From JAWXCB01 sp034440455 (lineage in GTDB: Bacteria; Bacteroidota; Bacteroidia; Chitinophagales; CAIOSU01): a DNA stretch of 64,000 nt. Below, one piece after another: positions 8,128 to 16,459 of this stretch (the first letter of the stretch is position 1; every line of letters begins with the position of its first letter). Location: NCBI GenBank assembly GCA_034440455.1, contig JAWXCB010000066.1, positions 1 to 64,000 on the forward strand. The letters are read 5' to 3'. Below the pieces are notes generated by a model. That model was not told the DNA's origin. It did not search any database and worked only from the letters and a program-made list of their open reading frames with translations. Made by a program: the position numbers and the translations under genes.

Positions 8128-8534
8128 ACGAGCGCCTCATTGACACCGATATCCTGTCGTATTATATAAAAGGGAACAGCGCGGTTGTTCAGCGATTCAG
8201 CAACTACCTGAATCACTTCCCCGCCATTAAAATCAGCATCATCACTTATTATGAAATCAAAAGCGGATTGCAGTTCAAAGGCGTCAAAAAACAACTCAGC
8301 GATTTTGAAAAATTCAGCGGCAAATGTGAAATCATGTCGCTTACAGAGATAAGCGCTGATGTTGCCGCCTTCTGGTATGCGCTGCTAAGAAAAAAAGGAA
8401 CTCTGGTGGATGATATTGATTTATTGATTGCCGGAATCGCAATAGAGAACGAGCTAAGGTTAGTTACGAACAATGAAAAACATTTCGCCAATATCAGCGA
8501 ATTTGAAATCGAAAACTGGGCTATGCCGCAATAA
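8124..8534 (+). CDS. VapC-like PIN-domain ribonuclease toxin
   Basis: This 136-residue PIN-domain protein has the acidic residues of the nuclease site in order: Asp7 in LIDTDILSYY, Glu44 in ITYYEIKSGL, Asp99 in DDIDLLIAG, and the terminal TNNEKHF segment. VapC toxins cleave tRNA or rRNA and are held inactive by the upstream antitoxin. The start is GTG 8124, inside the GTGA overlap with the antitoxin. The pair lies between the aldehyde dehydrogenase and the ALDH-like gene, all on the same strand, as if inserted into an existing operon. All catalytic positions look intact. Confidence 0.85.
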   Translation: MNERLIDTDILSYYIKGNSAVVQRFSNYLNHFPAIKISIITYYEIKSGLQFKGVKKQLSDFEKFSGKCEIMSLTEISADVAAFWYALLRKKGTLVDDIDLLIAGIAIENELRLVTNNEKHFANISEFEIENWAMPQ

Positions 8535-8556
8535 TCCGGAAGTGTATATTTGAGAT

Positions 8557-9498
8557 ATGGCAAAAGCACTCCTGAAAAAAGTGAAAGTAAATCCCGAAAC
8601 GCTTTCGCATATCGCCATGAACGGAAAGCAGAGCAACGGTGCGCGCCTGAAGGTGCAGAAGACGTATAAGATTTACATTGACGGGAAATTTCCGCGCACC
8701 GAGTCGGGCAGGTACTACAAGCTGAAAAATAAAAAGGGCGCAACTATCGCGAACATCTGCCGCTCATCGCGAAAAGATTTTCGTGATGCGGTTGTCGCTG
8801 CGCGAAATGCGTTTGAAAAATGGGCATCGCTCACCGCGTTTAATCGCGGGCAGATTATTTATCGCATTGCCGAAATGCTCGAAGGCAGAAGTGCGCAGTT
8901 TGTTTCGGAAATGATACAACAGGGATATGGCATTGACGAAGCCACGCGCGAAGTGGCGCTCGCCATTGACAGGCTGGTGTATTACGCAGGCTGGGCTGAC
9001 AAGTATCAGCAAATCTTCAGCAGCGTGAACCCCGTGAATGCCTCTTACTTCAACTTTTCCCTCTGCGAACCCACCGGTGTGGTGAGCATCATTGCTCCCG
9101 AAGAAAATACATTGGCGGGATTGATTTCAACGGTGATTCCAGTTATCGCAGGTGGAAATACGTGCATCGCGCTTGCTTCCGAATCACTGCCGCTCTGCGC
9201 GGTAACGCTGGCAGAAGTGCTCCATTCATCCGATGTTCCGGGTGGCGTGGTAAATATTTTAACCGGATTCAGGAAAGAGTTGCTCGGGCATTTCGCTTCG
9301 CACATGGATGTGAACGCAATCGTGTTTTGCGGTGAGGATAAAAAAGAAATCAAAGCCGTGCAGGAAAACGCAACGCTAAATGTGAAGCGCGTCATCTTGC
9401 GCAGAAATGCCGAATGGCTGAATGAGTCCTACCAAAATCCTTACTTCATTCTCGACACGCAGGAAACCAAAACCACCTGGCATCCCGTTGGAGTCTGA
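8557..9498 (+). CDS. ALDH-like protein lacking the catalytic half
   Basis: The 313 residues align to the N-terminal, cofactor-binding part of aldehyde dehydrogenases: IYIDGKFPRTESGRYYKL, the VVAARNAFEKWASLTAFNRG helix, LVYYAGWADKYQQ, PTGVVSIIAPEENTLAGLI and VPGGVVNILTG. It ends before the general-base Glu and the catalytic Cys, so it cannot act as an ordinary dehydrogenase. Its resemblance to the upstream full ALDH (for example YYAGWADK in both) suggests duplication, and it may be a structural or regulatory partner. The ATG at 8557 has no competing start. A convergent deoA gene follows 44 bp downstream. Confidence 0.8.
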   Translation: MAKALLKKVKVNPETLSHIAMNGKQSNGARLKVQKTYKIYIDGKFPRTESGRYYKLKNKKGATIANICRSSRKDFRDAVVAARNAFEKWASLTAFNRGQIIYRIAEMLEGRSAQFVSEMIQQGYGIDEATREVALAIDRLVYYAGWADKYQQIFSSVNPVNASYFNFSLCEPTGVVSIIAPEENTLAGLISTVIPVIAGGNTCIALASESLPLCAVTLAEVLHSSDVPGGVVNILTGFRKELLGHFASHMDVNAIVFCGEDKKEIKAVQENATLNVKRVILRRNAEWLNESYQNPYFILDTQETKTTWHPVGV

Positions 9499-9542
9499 TT
9501 CGGTGATTTGTTAATTCGATGATTCGATAATGTAAAAACCGC

Positions 9543-10847
9543 CTAAATCACCTTGCCGAGTATCAATGGAGTATTCTTAGGTTTTGCGGGTGAAAATGAA
9601 TATGCAGCGAGTAATTTTTCTTCTGCTTCCGCAAGTTTGCTTTCATTGTTGGTATAAAGAATTGCAAGCTTCTCTCCTATTTTAATCTTCTCGCCAGCTT
9701 TTTTATGCAATACGATTCCCGCTGACAAATCAATGGCATCTCCTTTCTGCAATCTGCCCGCGCCCAGCAACATGGCGGCATTGCCTATCCCTTCCGCGCG
9801 GATGGATTTTATAAAACCGCTTTTCGGAGCGGTAACAATATGCTGGATATGCGCTTGCGGCAACAATTCTGTCTTCTCCGCCTGACCCACATCCCCACCC
9901 TGCGCAACAATAAACTCTTTGAATTTCCCGAAAGCCTTCCCGTTTGAAAGTAGTCTTTGCAATTTCTTTTTCGCCTCCCCTTCATTCTTTGCCGCTTTTG
10001 CAAGCAGCAGCATCTGTGCTCCCATAGCGATACACAAGTCTTGCAAATCCTTTGGACCGTTTCCACGCAGCGTTTCAATTGCTTCTTTCACTTCCAGCGC
10101 ATTCCCGATTGCATTTCCCAAAGGCTGTTCCATGTCCGTAATCACCGCCATCGTTTTTTTGCCCATGCTATTGCCGATGTCAACAAGCAGACGCGCGAGT
10201 TCAGTCGCCTCCTTTTTGTTTTTCATAAACGCGCCATCACCGCATTTCACGTCAAGCACAATTGCATCTGCTCCTGATGCAAGCTTCTTGCTCATGATGC
10301 TGGCAGCGATCAACGATTTGTTCTCAACCGTTGCGGTAACATCGCGCAGCGCATACAACTTCTTGTCAGCAGGAACAAGGTTTGCGCTTTGCGCAGCCAC
10401 AGCGATACCGATGGATTTTACCTGTTCCAAAAATTCTTCTTTTGTCAATTCCACATGAAATCCTCTAAAGGATTCCAACTTGTCAATCGTGCCGCCAGTA
10501 TGCCCGAGTCCTCTTCCCGAAAGCTTTGCAACCGGAACACCTGCTGCTGCAACCAATGGCGCAAGCACAAGCGTAGTTTTATCTCCAACCCCGCCTGTGC
10601 TGTGCTTATCCACTTTAATTCCGCGAATTGAGGAGAGGTCAAGCACTTCCCCTGATGTAATCATTGACTGCGTAAGCGCAATCGTTTCTTTCTTATTTAA
10701 TCCTTGAAAATAGATAGCCATCAACAACGCTGACGCCTGGTAATCAGGAATTCGGTTTCCGGTAAAACCATGCACGAAGAATTCAATCTCTGCGTCAGTC
10801 AGTGCATCTCCGCTGCGCTTTTTTAAGAGGATGTCTTTGATGGACAT
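9543..10847 (-). CDS. deoA: Thymidine / pyrimidine-nucleoside phosphorylase
   Basis: The 434-residue protein cleaves thymidine or uridine with phosphate to the free base and (deoxy)ribose 1-phosphate. The family signature SGRGLGHTGGTIDKLES is present, preceded by the phosphate-binding KHSTGGVGDKTT, and followed by VDIGNSMGKK and TDMEQPLGNAIGNALEV. An N-terminal all-alpha domain, a central alpha/beta domain and a C-terminal lipoyl-like domain (VLHKKAGEKIKIGEKLAILY) are visible in order. Whether it prefers thymidine (DeoA) or all pyrimidine nucleosides (Pdp) is not certain. It converges on the ALDH pair and is divergent from the FemAB-like gene. Confidence 0.95.
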   Translation of the reverse strand: MSIKDILLKKRSGDALTDAEIEFFVHGFTGNRIPDYQASALLMAIYFQGLNKKETIALTQSMITSGEVLDLSSIRGIKVDKHSTGGVGDKTTLVLAPLVAAAGVPVAKLSGRGLGHTGGTIDKLESFRGFHVELTKEEFLEQVKSIGIAVAAQSANLVPADKKLYALRDVTATVENKSLIAASIMSKKLASGADAIVLDVKCGDGAFMKNKKEATELARLLVDIGNSMGKKTMAVITDMEQPLGNAIGNALEVKEAIETLRGNGPKDLQDLCIAMGAQMLLLAKAAKNEGEAKKKLQRLLSNGKAFGKFKEFIVAQGGDVGQAEKTELLPQAHIQHIVTAPKSGFIKSIRAEGIGNAAMLLGAGRLQKGDAIDLSAGIVLHKKAGEKIKIGEKLAILYTNNESKLAEAEEKLLAAYSFSPAKPKNTPLILGKVI

Positions 10848-10917
10848 GAATGCAAACTAAGAAAAATGCAAATACGTCTAACTATTCATTGCTATCTTAG
10901 AGCCTTTAGAATAAGGA

Positions 10918-11931
10918 ATGGCGCAAATTCGATTGGTGAAATATGAACCCGCTTTAGCAGAAAGGTGGGACAGCTTCATTGATAATTCCATCAATGGCAC
11001 GTTGTTTCACAGGCAGCGTTTTATGAGCTATCATCCAGTCGGGAAGTTTGCGGATGCTTCTCTGTTATTTTACGAGGGCAATAAACTACTCTCTGTTTTT
11101 CCCGCAGCCATTATTAAAGCAGCCGATGGAAAAAAAGTGCTGAAGTCGCACCCCGGAACATCCTATGGCGGACTTGTATTCGAGCAGACCTTACCGCTGG
11201 AAGATATTTTCAGCATTTTGGAAAGTCTGCATGAATATGCAAATCAAGAACAAGTTAACCAGATTGAATTTCGGCAGGGTCCAAAGATTTTCAATAAAGT
11301 TTTAGTTGACCAATTTGATTTTGCGCTCGTGCATTTTAATTATGAGAGAAAAGAGCAAGAACTCGCGACATTCTTTCCGCTGGAGCAATTCACCTTCAAT
11401 GAAAATTTTGAAGAATTTCTGATGCAGTTTCCGCAGAAAAACCGGAATGAAATAAGAAAAGGAATTAAGGAAGAACTTGTTTTCAAAAATCTTTCTGGGA
11501 ATGCTGAGTTGGCAAATTTTTATGAAATCCTCTGCAAGTCGCTGGAAATGCGCTTTCAGAAAAAGCCCACACATACCTTTGAGGAATTTGAAACGATATT
11601 ACGACTCTATCCTGAGCAATGTTTTGTAGCAGGAATTTTTAAAGGAGATATATTAACCGCAGGTTTTTTCATTATGCAGTTGAATGAGCGCGGCTGGCAT
11701 ATTTTTTACGCTCCGATGAATTATGAATACCAAAATTTGCGTCCTTTGAATTTCGGAGTTGCGCAACTCATTCATCTTGCGATGAAGAAGGGAATGAAAG
11801 TATTGAACTACGGCATCTCGACAGAGCAAGGCGGCAAGCATATCAACTGGCCTCTTTTTAAGTTCAAAGAAAACTTCAACGGCACAGGCGTCATCAGAAC
11901 CTATTGGGTGAAACATCTGCAAGAAGCGTGA
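10918..11931 (+). CDS. FemAB/GNAT-like acyltransferase (BioF2-like domain)
   Basis: The 337-residue cytosolic protein has the double GNAT fold of the FemAB class: an N-terminal half with LFHRQRFMSYHP and SYGGLVFE, and a C-terminal half with NRNEIRKGIKEE, CFVAGIFKGDILTAGFFIMQ and VLNYGISTEQGGKHINWPLFKFKENF. The last segment is typical of FemAB-like proteins acting on peptidoglycan or exported glycans. No transmembrane segment is seen. It overlaps the sulfotransferase gene by 4 bp (GTGA), so it starts a three-gene operon for modifying a surface molecule. The acyl donor and acceptor are unknown. Confidence 0.75.
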   Translation: MAQIRLVKYEPALAERWDSFIDNSINGTLFHRQRFMSYHPVGKFADASLLFYEGNKLLSVFPAAIIKAADGKKVLKSHPGTSYGGLVFEQTLPLEDIFSILESLHEYANQEQVNQIEFRQGPKIFNKVLVDQFDFALVHFNYERKEQELATFFPLEQFTFNENFEEFLMQFPQKNRNEIRKGIKEELVFKNLSGNAELANFYEILCKSLEMRFQKKPTHTFEEFETILRLYPEQCFVAGIFKGDILTAGFFIMQLNERGWHIFYAPMNYEYQNLRPLNFGVAQLIHLAMKKGMKVLNYGISTEQGGKHINWPLFKFKENFNGTGVIRTYWVKHLQEA

Positions 11932-12764
11932 AGGAACAATTTCAACTTTGTTTACTTGAAGGTTTTGACCGTTGCGGTTCCTCCATGATTGCGCGGGTTC
12001 TCTCCTTGCATCCTGAAGTGAATTTAATTTTCCAGCCGTTCAACAGCACGGAAGTTTCAAAAACACAATGGCAACGATGGCAGGTAAATGAACAACATCC
12101 GCTGACCGCGCAGTTCATTGAACATCTATTGAAGGGGGAAATAGACCACGATTATATTCAATCGGATTGGTTCAAGAATTACAGTAGTTCGCAACAGGTA
12201 CAGCCGAAACTGAATCTGATTAAAGACACGAAATTTCATTTTAAAATTGACTGGCTGCAACACCATTTTCCGGCAGTAAGTGTCTATGGAATCTGGCGGC
12301 AACCTGAAGAAATTCTACATTCACTCGTACGTAATGGTTTTCACAAAACATGGTATGATTATCTAACACCGGAAATGCTGAACTGCGCTGTCGCATCGTA
12401 TGAAAACCTCTCACCGTATGCTCCTCTGCTGGAAAAAAATCTTGAAGATTATGAGGTGATTGCAATTGGCATAGCGCTTCGCACGGAAATTTTGCTTCTA
12501 TCGGTTGTTCCGAAAAATTGGCTTGTATATGAAGATGTCATTACCCACCCGAATTTAATTTTGAATCAATTTCTCAGGCGGTTTAACTTGCCCTCGTTTG
12601 ATTTCAGCAGTGCAATGCAAGAAGACTTTAATGTTGCCGGAAAGTTTTCAGCCGACAGAGTTTCTTGGAAAGATTTTTTTTCTTCTGCACAGCAACAAAA
12701 AATAGCAGCAATCCTTCAGCCTCTCAACCATCGCCCAATTCCCAAGACATTGATGAATGAATAA
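11928..12764 (+). CDS. Sulfotransferase family protein
   Basis: This 278-residue protein begins with a P-loop-like 5'-phosphosulfate-binding segment (LLEGFDRCGSSMIARVLSLH), equivalent to the G-x-x-R-S-G-T-T pattern of PAPS-dependent sulfotransferases. VYGIWRQPEEILHSLVRNGF corresponds to the R-x(7)-S 3'-phosphate-binding segment, and WLVYEDVITHPNLILNQFL matches the conserved late helix of this superfamily. The GTG start at 11928 overlaps the stop of the FemAB-like gene by 4 bp, and its end overlaps the glycosyltransferase by 8 bp. The acceptor is probably the product of the adjacent glycosyltransferase, which is an inference from context. Confidence 0.75.
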   Translation: MKEQFQLCLLEGFDRCGSSMIARVLSLHPEVNLIFQPFNSTEVSKTQWQRWQVNEQHPLTAQFIEHLLKGEIDHDYIQSDWFKNYSSSQQVQPKLNLIKDTKFHFKIDWLQHHFPAVSVYGIWRQPEEILHSLVRNGFHKTWYDYLTPEMLNCAVASYENLSPYAPLLEKNLEDYEVIAIGIALRTEILLLSVVPKNWLVYEDVITHPNLILNQFLRRFNLPSFDFSSAMQEDFNVAGKFSADRVSWKDFFSSAQQQKIAAILQPLNHRPIPKTLMNE

Positions 12765-13473
12765 GCAAAGCTGGTCGGTCGTCATCCCGTGTTACAATGA
12801 AAAAGGAACGCTCGAAGAGGTGGTTCAGCGCGTGAAAACCGTGCTTCAGCAAATCGCATCTGAGTTTGAAATCATCGTGATTAATGATGGCAGTAACGAT
12901 GGCTCGAAAGAATTGATTGATACATTAGTAAAAGGAGATGCACATCTGCGCTGTATTCATCACCGCGAAAATCAAGGCTTAGGAACCGTGCTACGAAAAG
13001 GCTATTTCACAGCGCGTTTTGAAAATCTGATTTCCGTGCCGGGTGACGGGCAGTTTGATGTGCAGGAAATTATTCCATACGCGATTGTTCCGCAGAAAAC
13101 TTTCATCTCTTTTTACAGACAGGAAAACCTCACCTATTCTTTTTTTCGCAACAAACTTTCGTACTTCAATAAGTTCTTGAACAAAAAGCTCATCGGGCTT
13201 GATTTGAAGGATGTGAACTGGGCGCTTATTATTAAGCGTAATGAATTAGAAAACCTAAACCTCGAAATGAAAAGTACATTGATTAAAAGTGAAATCTGCG
13301 CCAAGATGCAGTTGCTCGGCTATAAGCCCATTGAAGTTCAATCATATTACCACCCCCGCACGTATGGCGTCAGTAAAGGTTCTTCCCTTAAAATGATTGC
13401 GCAAGCCATAGCCGACCTGTGGCAACTTTCCGGTAGTGTAAGGAGATTCAGAAAAAAAGTGTCCAACCCCTGA
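12757..13473 (+). CDS. Family 2 glycosyltransferase
   Basis: This 238-residue GT-A enzyme has the family 2 opening SVVIPCYNEKGTLEEVV, the nucleotide-binding IIVINDGSNDGS, and a HRENQGLGTVLRKGY segment. The usual DxD region is VPGDGQFDVQEI. The layout resembles dolichyl-phosphate-mannose-synthase-like enzymes, but it lacks C-terminal membrane helices. It overlaps the sulfotransferase by 8 bp (ATGAATGAATAA arrangement) and ends the operon. The sugar and acceptor are unknown. Membrane association through the C-terminal amphipathic region is possible but not shown. Confidence 0.85.
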   Translation: MNKQSWSVVIPCYNEKGTLEEVVQRVKTVLQQIASEFEIIVINDGSNDGSKELIDTLVKGDAHLRCIHHRENQGLGTVLRKGYFTARFENLISVPGDGQFDVQEIIPYAIVPQKTFISFYRQENLTYSFFRNKLSYFNKFLNKKLIGLDLKDVNWALIIKRNELENLNLEMKSTLIKSEICAKMQLLGYKPIEVQSYYHPRTYGVSKGSSLKMIAQAIADLWQLSGSVRRFRKKVSNP

Positions 13474-13536
13474 AACATTATCTTTTTCTATCCGTATCAG
13501 AGCGAGATTTTGTAAACCATTTAAAAACTGAGAACT

Positions 13537-14040
13537 ATGAGAGGGATGAAAAACGTAATGCTATTCGTGCTGTTCGGGCTGATGGGCGTTTCTACAACCT
13601 TTGCGCAAGACGCAACCGTAACAACCGACAACGAACTTTCTACAATGACCAAAGGAATCAAGCAAGATTCCGGCTGGTTTGAGGATGAAGAAAATTATCA
13701 CAAGAGCCTTGCTTTCAAAAAGCAGGTGGGCATTACGCAAGTTGCTACTGGCAGCGTGTTCCTACCTGCGGGGTTGACCATGATTGGTGTTGGGATGCAC
13801 AAAATGAATGTTGCAGACCGCGAAGCTTCAAACGCTGAAACCGTAACGGAAGAAGCAATCATGGGCAGAAAAGCAGGCATCATCATGATTACTACGGGCA
13901 GTTTGACAAGCGTTGCCGGTGCGTTGTTGATGATGAAGGGATTTGACACTATCAAAGAAATAAAAAATCGTAAGGGCGATGTGGTGGGCGAAGTTGGTTT
14001 ATCCAACTCCGGCATCATTGGCATGTCCATGAAATTTTAA
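13537..14040 (+). CDS. Small exported protein of unknown function
   Basis: This 167-residue protein has a signal peptide (MKNVMLFVLFGLMGVSTTFA, cleaved near AQ) and two glycine-rich hydrophobic stretches, at about residues 68-90 (VATGSVFLPAGLTMIGVGMH) and 107-130 (GIIMITTGSLTSVAGALLMM). They may be helices or strands of a small envelope protein. I recognise no family. The start may be the first ATG (13537) or one three codons later, which gives a better signal peptide. It follows the glycosyltransferase by 63 bp and ends before an intrinsic terminator, so it may be read from the upstream operon. Confidence 0.7.
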   Translation: MRGMKNVMLFVLFGLMGVSTTFAQDATVTTDNELSTMTKGIKQDSGWFEDEENYHKSLAFKKQVGITQVATGSVFLPAGLTMIGVGMHKMNVADREASNAETVTEEAIMGRKAGIIMITTGSLTSVAGALLMMKGFDTIKEIKNRKGDVVGEVGLSNSGIIGMSMKF

Positions 14041-14060
14041 GGTTAGAAAAATGAAGAACG

Positions 14061-14090
14061 TAAAAAGGGCTGCACATGCAGCCCTTTTTA
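14061..14090 (+). terminator. Rho-independent terminator
   Basis: An AAAAAGGGCTGCA / TGCAGCCCTTTTT hairpin with a very short CA-type loop and flanking A/T runs lies about 20 bp after the stop of the small exported protein. Confidence 0.9.
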
Positions 14091-14131
14091 TTTTAGTGCA
14101 GGTGTTCATTGAGAATATCTCAATTCATAGT

Positions 14132-14203
14132 GTCATGGCGGACTTGTTCCGCCATCCCCATGTAAATAATAAAGAGGGGATGCCGGAACAAGTCCGGCAT
14201 GAC
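14132..14203. repeat. CGGACTTGTTCCG-family inverted repeat
   Basis: The arms GTCATGGCGGACTTGTTCCG (14132 on) and its near complement ending at 14203 pair across a 16-nt AT-rich centre. Each arm also holds its own smaller palindrome (GGCGGA/TCCGCC). Further copies lie at 44017-44092 and 57413-57483, with a decayed copy at 30838-30917. It sits just upstream of ctaA. Confidence 0.9.
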
Positions 14204-14230
14204 AATTTCACGACCTAATTTTGCCCCAGC

Positions 14231-15286
14231 ATGAATGAGGAAAGCAGAAAACAAATCGCGTGGTGGCTGCTTGTTGGCGTAGTGATGATCTATTTTCAAA
14301 TCGTGATTGGTGGCATCACGCGCCTTACAGGTTCGGGATTGTCTATCACAAAATGGGAAATAGTAACGGGCACTCTTCCTCCACTGAATGCTGAAAAGTG
14401 GAACAGCGAATTCGACCACTATAAAGCCACCCCGCAATATCACAAGCTCAACCACGGGATGTCGCTCTCTGAATTCAAATTCATTTATTTCTGGGAATAT
14501 TTTCACCGCCTGTGGGCGCGGCTTATGGGATTTGTATTCGCCATTCCGTTTGCGCTATTTCTTTTTCAGAAAAAACTATCCGCAGCCTTAGTCAAGAAAT
14601 TAATCATCCTGATATTGCTCGCGAGTCTTGTAGCATCGTTTGGCTGGATAATGGTGCAGAGCGGATTGGTGAACCGCCCGTGGGTGGATGCCTATAAACT
14701 TACAATGCACCTTTCTCTTGCGCTCATCACCTATGGTTATCTGCTCTGGCTTTTCTTCTCCGTGTTTTTTGAAGAACAACAATTCACTTACAACAACGGT
14801 CTGAAAAAATTCTCGCACACATTACTGCTGCTCTTATCTTTTCAACTTGTTCTGGGCGGCTTGATGTCGGGAATGCGTGCGGGACTGCTCTATCCTACGT
14901 TTCCTGATATGCACGGAAAATTTATTCCCGATGTGCTGCTCACCGTTTCCAACTGGTCGCTCGAATCATTCAAGCATTATGATTCCAACACGTTCGCTCC
15001 CACGCTTGTGCAGTTTTTGCATCGGATGACAGCGTACATTCTTGTTCTGTTCATTGTTGTTTTTTATTTCCGCGCAAAAAAATTCTTCTTGCAAAAACCG
15101 CTGAATGTGGGTGTTGTAGTATTGGTGTTTCTTGTATTTGTGCAAGCGCTGCTTGGAATTCTTACCGTGTTGAATTTTGCAGGTGAAACGCCCGTGCTGC
15201 TGGGCGTGCTGCATCAGGCAGTCGGGATATTATTACTCACTGCCATGATGTGGGTGAATTTTTTTCTAAAAAAGCAGCCGGACTGA
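14231..15286 (+). CDS. ctaA: Heme A synthase (COX15/CtaA family)
   Basis: The 351-residue polytopic protein oxidises the heme O methyl group to give heme A for cytochrome aa3 oxidases. About eight transmembrane helices are visible. Conserved segments are GGITRLTGSGLSITKWE near the N terminus, the periplasmic YHKLNHGMSLSEFKFIYFWE, and histidines expected to bind heme in EYFHRLWAR, LHLSLALITY, QFLHRMTAY and VLHQAVGI. The length and the internal twofold four-helix repeat match the alphaproteobacterial/mitochondrial type. No oxidase or heme O synthase gene is in the window. A palindromic repeat occupies the upstream region, and the gene converges on the SlyD-like gene. Confidence 0.95.
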   Translation: MNEESRKQIAWWLLVGVVMIYFQIVIGGITRLTGSGLSITKWEIVTGTLPPLNAEKWNSEFDHYKATPQYHKLNHGMSLSEFKFIYFWEYFHRLWARLMGFVFAIPFALFLFQKKLSAALVKKLIILILLASLVASFGWIMVQSGLVNRPWVDAYKLTMHLSLALITYGYLLWLFFSVFFEEQQFTYNNGLKKFSHTLLLLLSFQLVLGGLMSGMRAGLLYPTFPDMHGKFIPDVLLTVSNWSLESFKHYDSNTFAPTLVQFLHRMTAYILVLFIVVFYFRAKKFFLQKPLNVGVVVLVFLVFVQALLGILTVLNFAGETPVLLGVLHQAVGILLLTAMMWVNFFLKKQPD

Positions 15287-15297
15287 TTGCCTGAATG

Positions 15298-15801
15298 TCA
15301 GTGGTGGTGATGACCGCCTTCATGCACATGCCTGTGCGCTATCTCTTCGGGATGCGCAGCGCGCACTTCGATAATTTCTCCTGAAAAGAAAAGCGTTTTC
15401 CCGGCAAGCGGATGGTTCATATCAAACACCACTTCGGTTTCTGAGATAGACGTGACGCGCCCTTCAAACTGGTTGCCTTCCTGATCTTGCAATGGGATGA
15501 CATTGCCCACGAAGAGCAACTGTTCCTGCGGCACGGGGCTGCCGGCAAACATTGCTTTGTCCACTTTCACGATTGCATTAAAATCATATTCTCCATAGCC
15601 TTCCTCAGCCGTTAATTCAAATTTGAACTGCTCGCCTGCGATCAGACCTTCAATGTTTTTTTCAAATTTTTCTAACAAGTTTCCATGCCCGTGCAGAAAT
15701 GTCAGTGGATTGTCGCTTCCTGCGGTATCAAAGATTTCGCCCTGTGGCTCGGTTCTTAATTCATAAGTGATTTTAACTACGGTGTTAAAGGCTGCTTTCA
15801 T
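15298..15801 (-). CDS. FKBP-type peptidyl-prolyl isomerase, SlyD-like
   Basis: This 167-residue protein has a split FKBP domain (VVKITYELRTEPQGEIFDTA and PLTFLHGHGNLLEKFEKNIEGL, closing in EVVFDMNHPLAGKTLFF). It contains the inserted-in-flap chaperone domain (AEEGYGEYDFNAIVKVDKAMF to LQDQEGNQFEGRVTSI). A histidine-rich tail (HRHVHEGGHHHH) is suited to nickel or zinc binding, as in SlyD. No signal peptide is present, so it acts in the cytosol in folding and possibly metal delivery. It is a single-gene unit converging on ctaA and lying upstream of rnpB on the same strand. Confidence 0.92.
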   Translation of the reverse strand: MKAAFNTVVKITYELRTEPQGEIFDTAGSDNPLTFLHGHGNLLEKFEKNIEGLIAGEQFKFELTAEEGYGEYDFNAIVKVDKAMFAGSPVPQEQLLFVGNVIPLQDQEGNQFEGRVTSISETEVVFDMNHPLAGKTLFFSGEIIEVRAAHPEEIAHRHVHEGGHHHH

Positions 15802-15898
15802 AAAATGAATTTCATTTTTTTGGGGTTCAAAAGTAGGGTTTTGGGTTGATTTCGGGTGAGGAATAACAACAGGTCGATCTTCCGAGGCAATAAAAAAA

Positions 15899-16331
15899 GA
15901 GGCTGCATGACTGTAAGCCGGGTTCTGTTTCCCTGATTGCTCAGGGCTTCTATCATTTATCTGGGGCTGTAATCACTTACAGCCTCTATCAGCCAACCCC
16001 CTCCGGCATCCGCTTGCGCGAATTTGAGCGAGCCGCTCTGCCTGCCGAAACAGACCGGAGTATATTTGGCTTTTCAACTTGCAAGGTTTACCCCACCAGT
16101 GTGTTACCACAACGATGCGTGAGCTTTTACCTCACGTTTTCACCTTTACCCACCGAAGCTTTAGCGAAGGCGGGCTTTACCAGCCTCGCAAAACTTCAAC
16201 AGGCAGTTATTCTCTGTGGCACTCTCTGTATTCCGCTTGCGCGAAACCCCTGCCGTTAGCAGGTGCAACGCTCTTTGTTGCCCGGACTTTCCTCCCCGAT
16301 TGCTCAAGGCGATAGAACATCATGCAGCCAT
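15899..16331 (-). ncRNA. rnpB: RNase P RNA
   Basis: On the minus strand the 5' part contains GAGGAAAGTCCGGGCAACA (complement of about 16280-16298), the universal CR-I/P4 strand. The 3' part contains ACAGAACCCGGCTTACA (complement of about 15911-15927), the CR-V partner. The terminal P1 helix is formed by GGCTGCATGATG and CATGCAGCC at the two ends. A T run follows the 3' end. The length of about 430 nt fits the bacterial type A form. Short reading frames inside it are not genes. Confidence 0.97.
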
Positions 16332-16374
16332 ATTTTCAAGGAACTGATTTAGAGGGCAAATCTAAATAGATACC

Positions 16375-16451
16375 GTCATTCTGAGGGAGCGCAGCGACCG
16401 AAGAATCTCACAAATAGGAAGAAGGAGATTCTTCGCTTCGCTCAGAATGAC
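16375..16451. repeat. GTCATTCTGAG-type inverted repeat
   Basis: The arm GTCATTCTGAGGGAGCGCAG... (16375 on) pairs with CGCTCAGAATGAC (ending 16451), and the inner GAAGAATCTC/GAGATTCTTC segments also pair, giving a 77 bp imperfect hairpin between rnpB and the Smr gene. This is a different family from the CGGACTTGTTCCG repeats. Confidence 0.85.
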
Positions 16452-16459
16452 GAATCTAT

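Noticed and set aside
16014..16315. Two short open frames of about 80 codons
   Set aside because: They fall inside RNase P RNA on its complementary strand.
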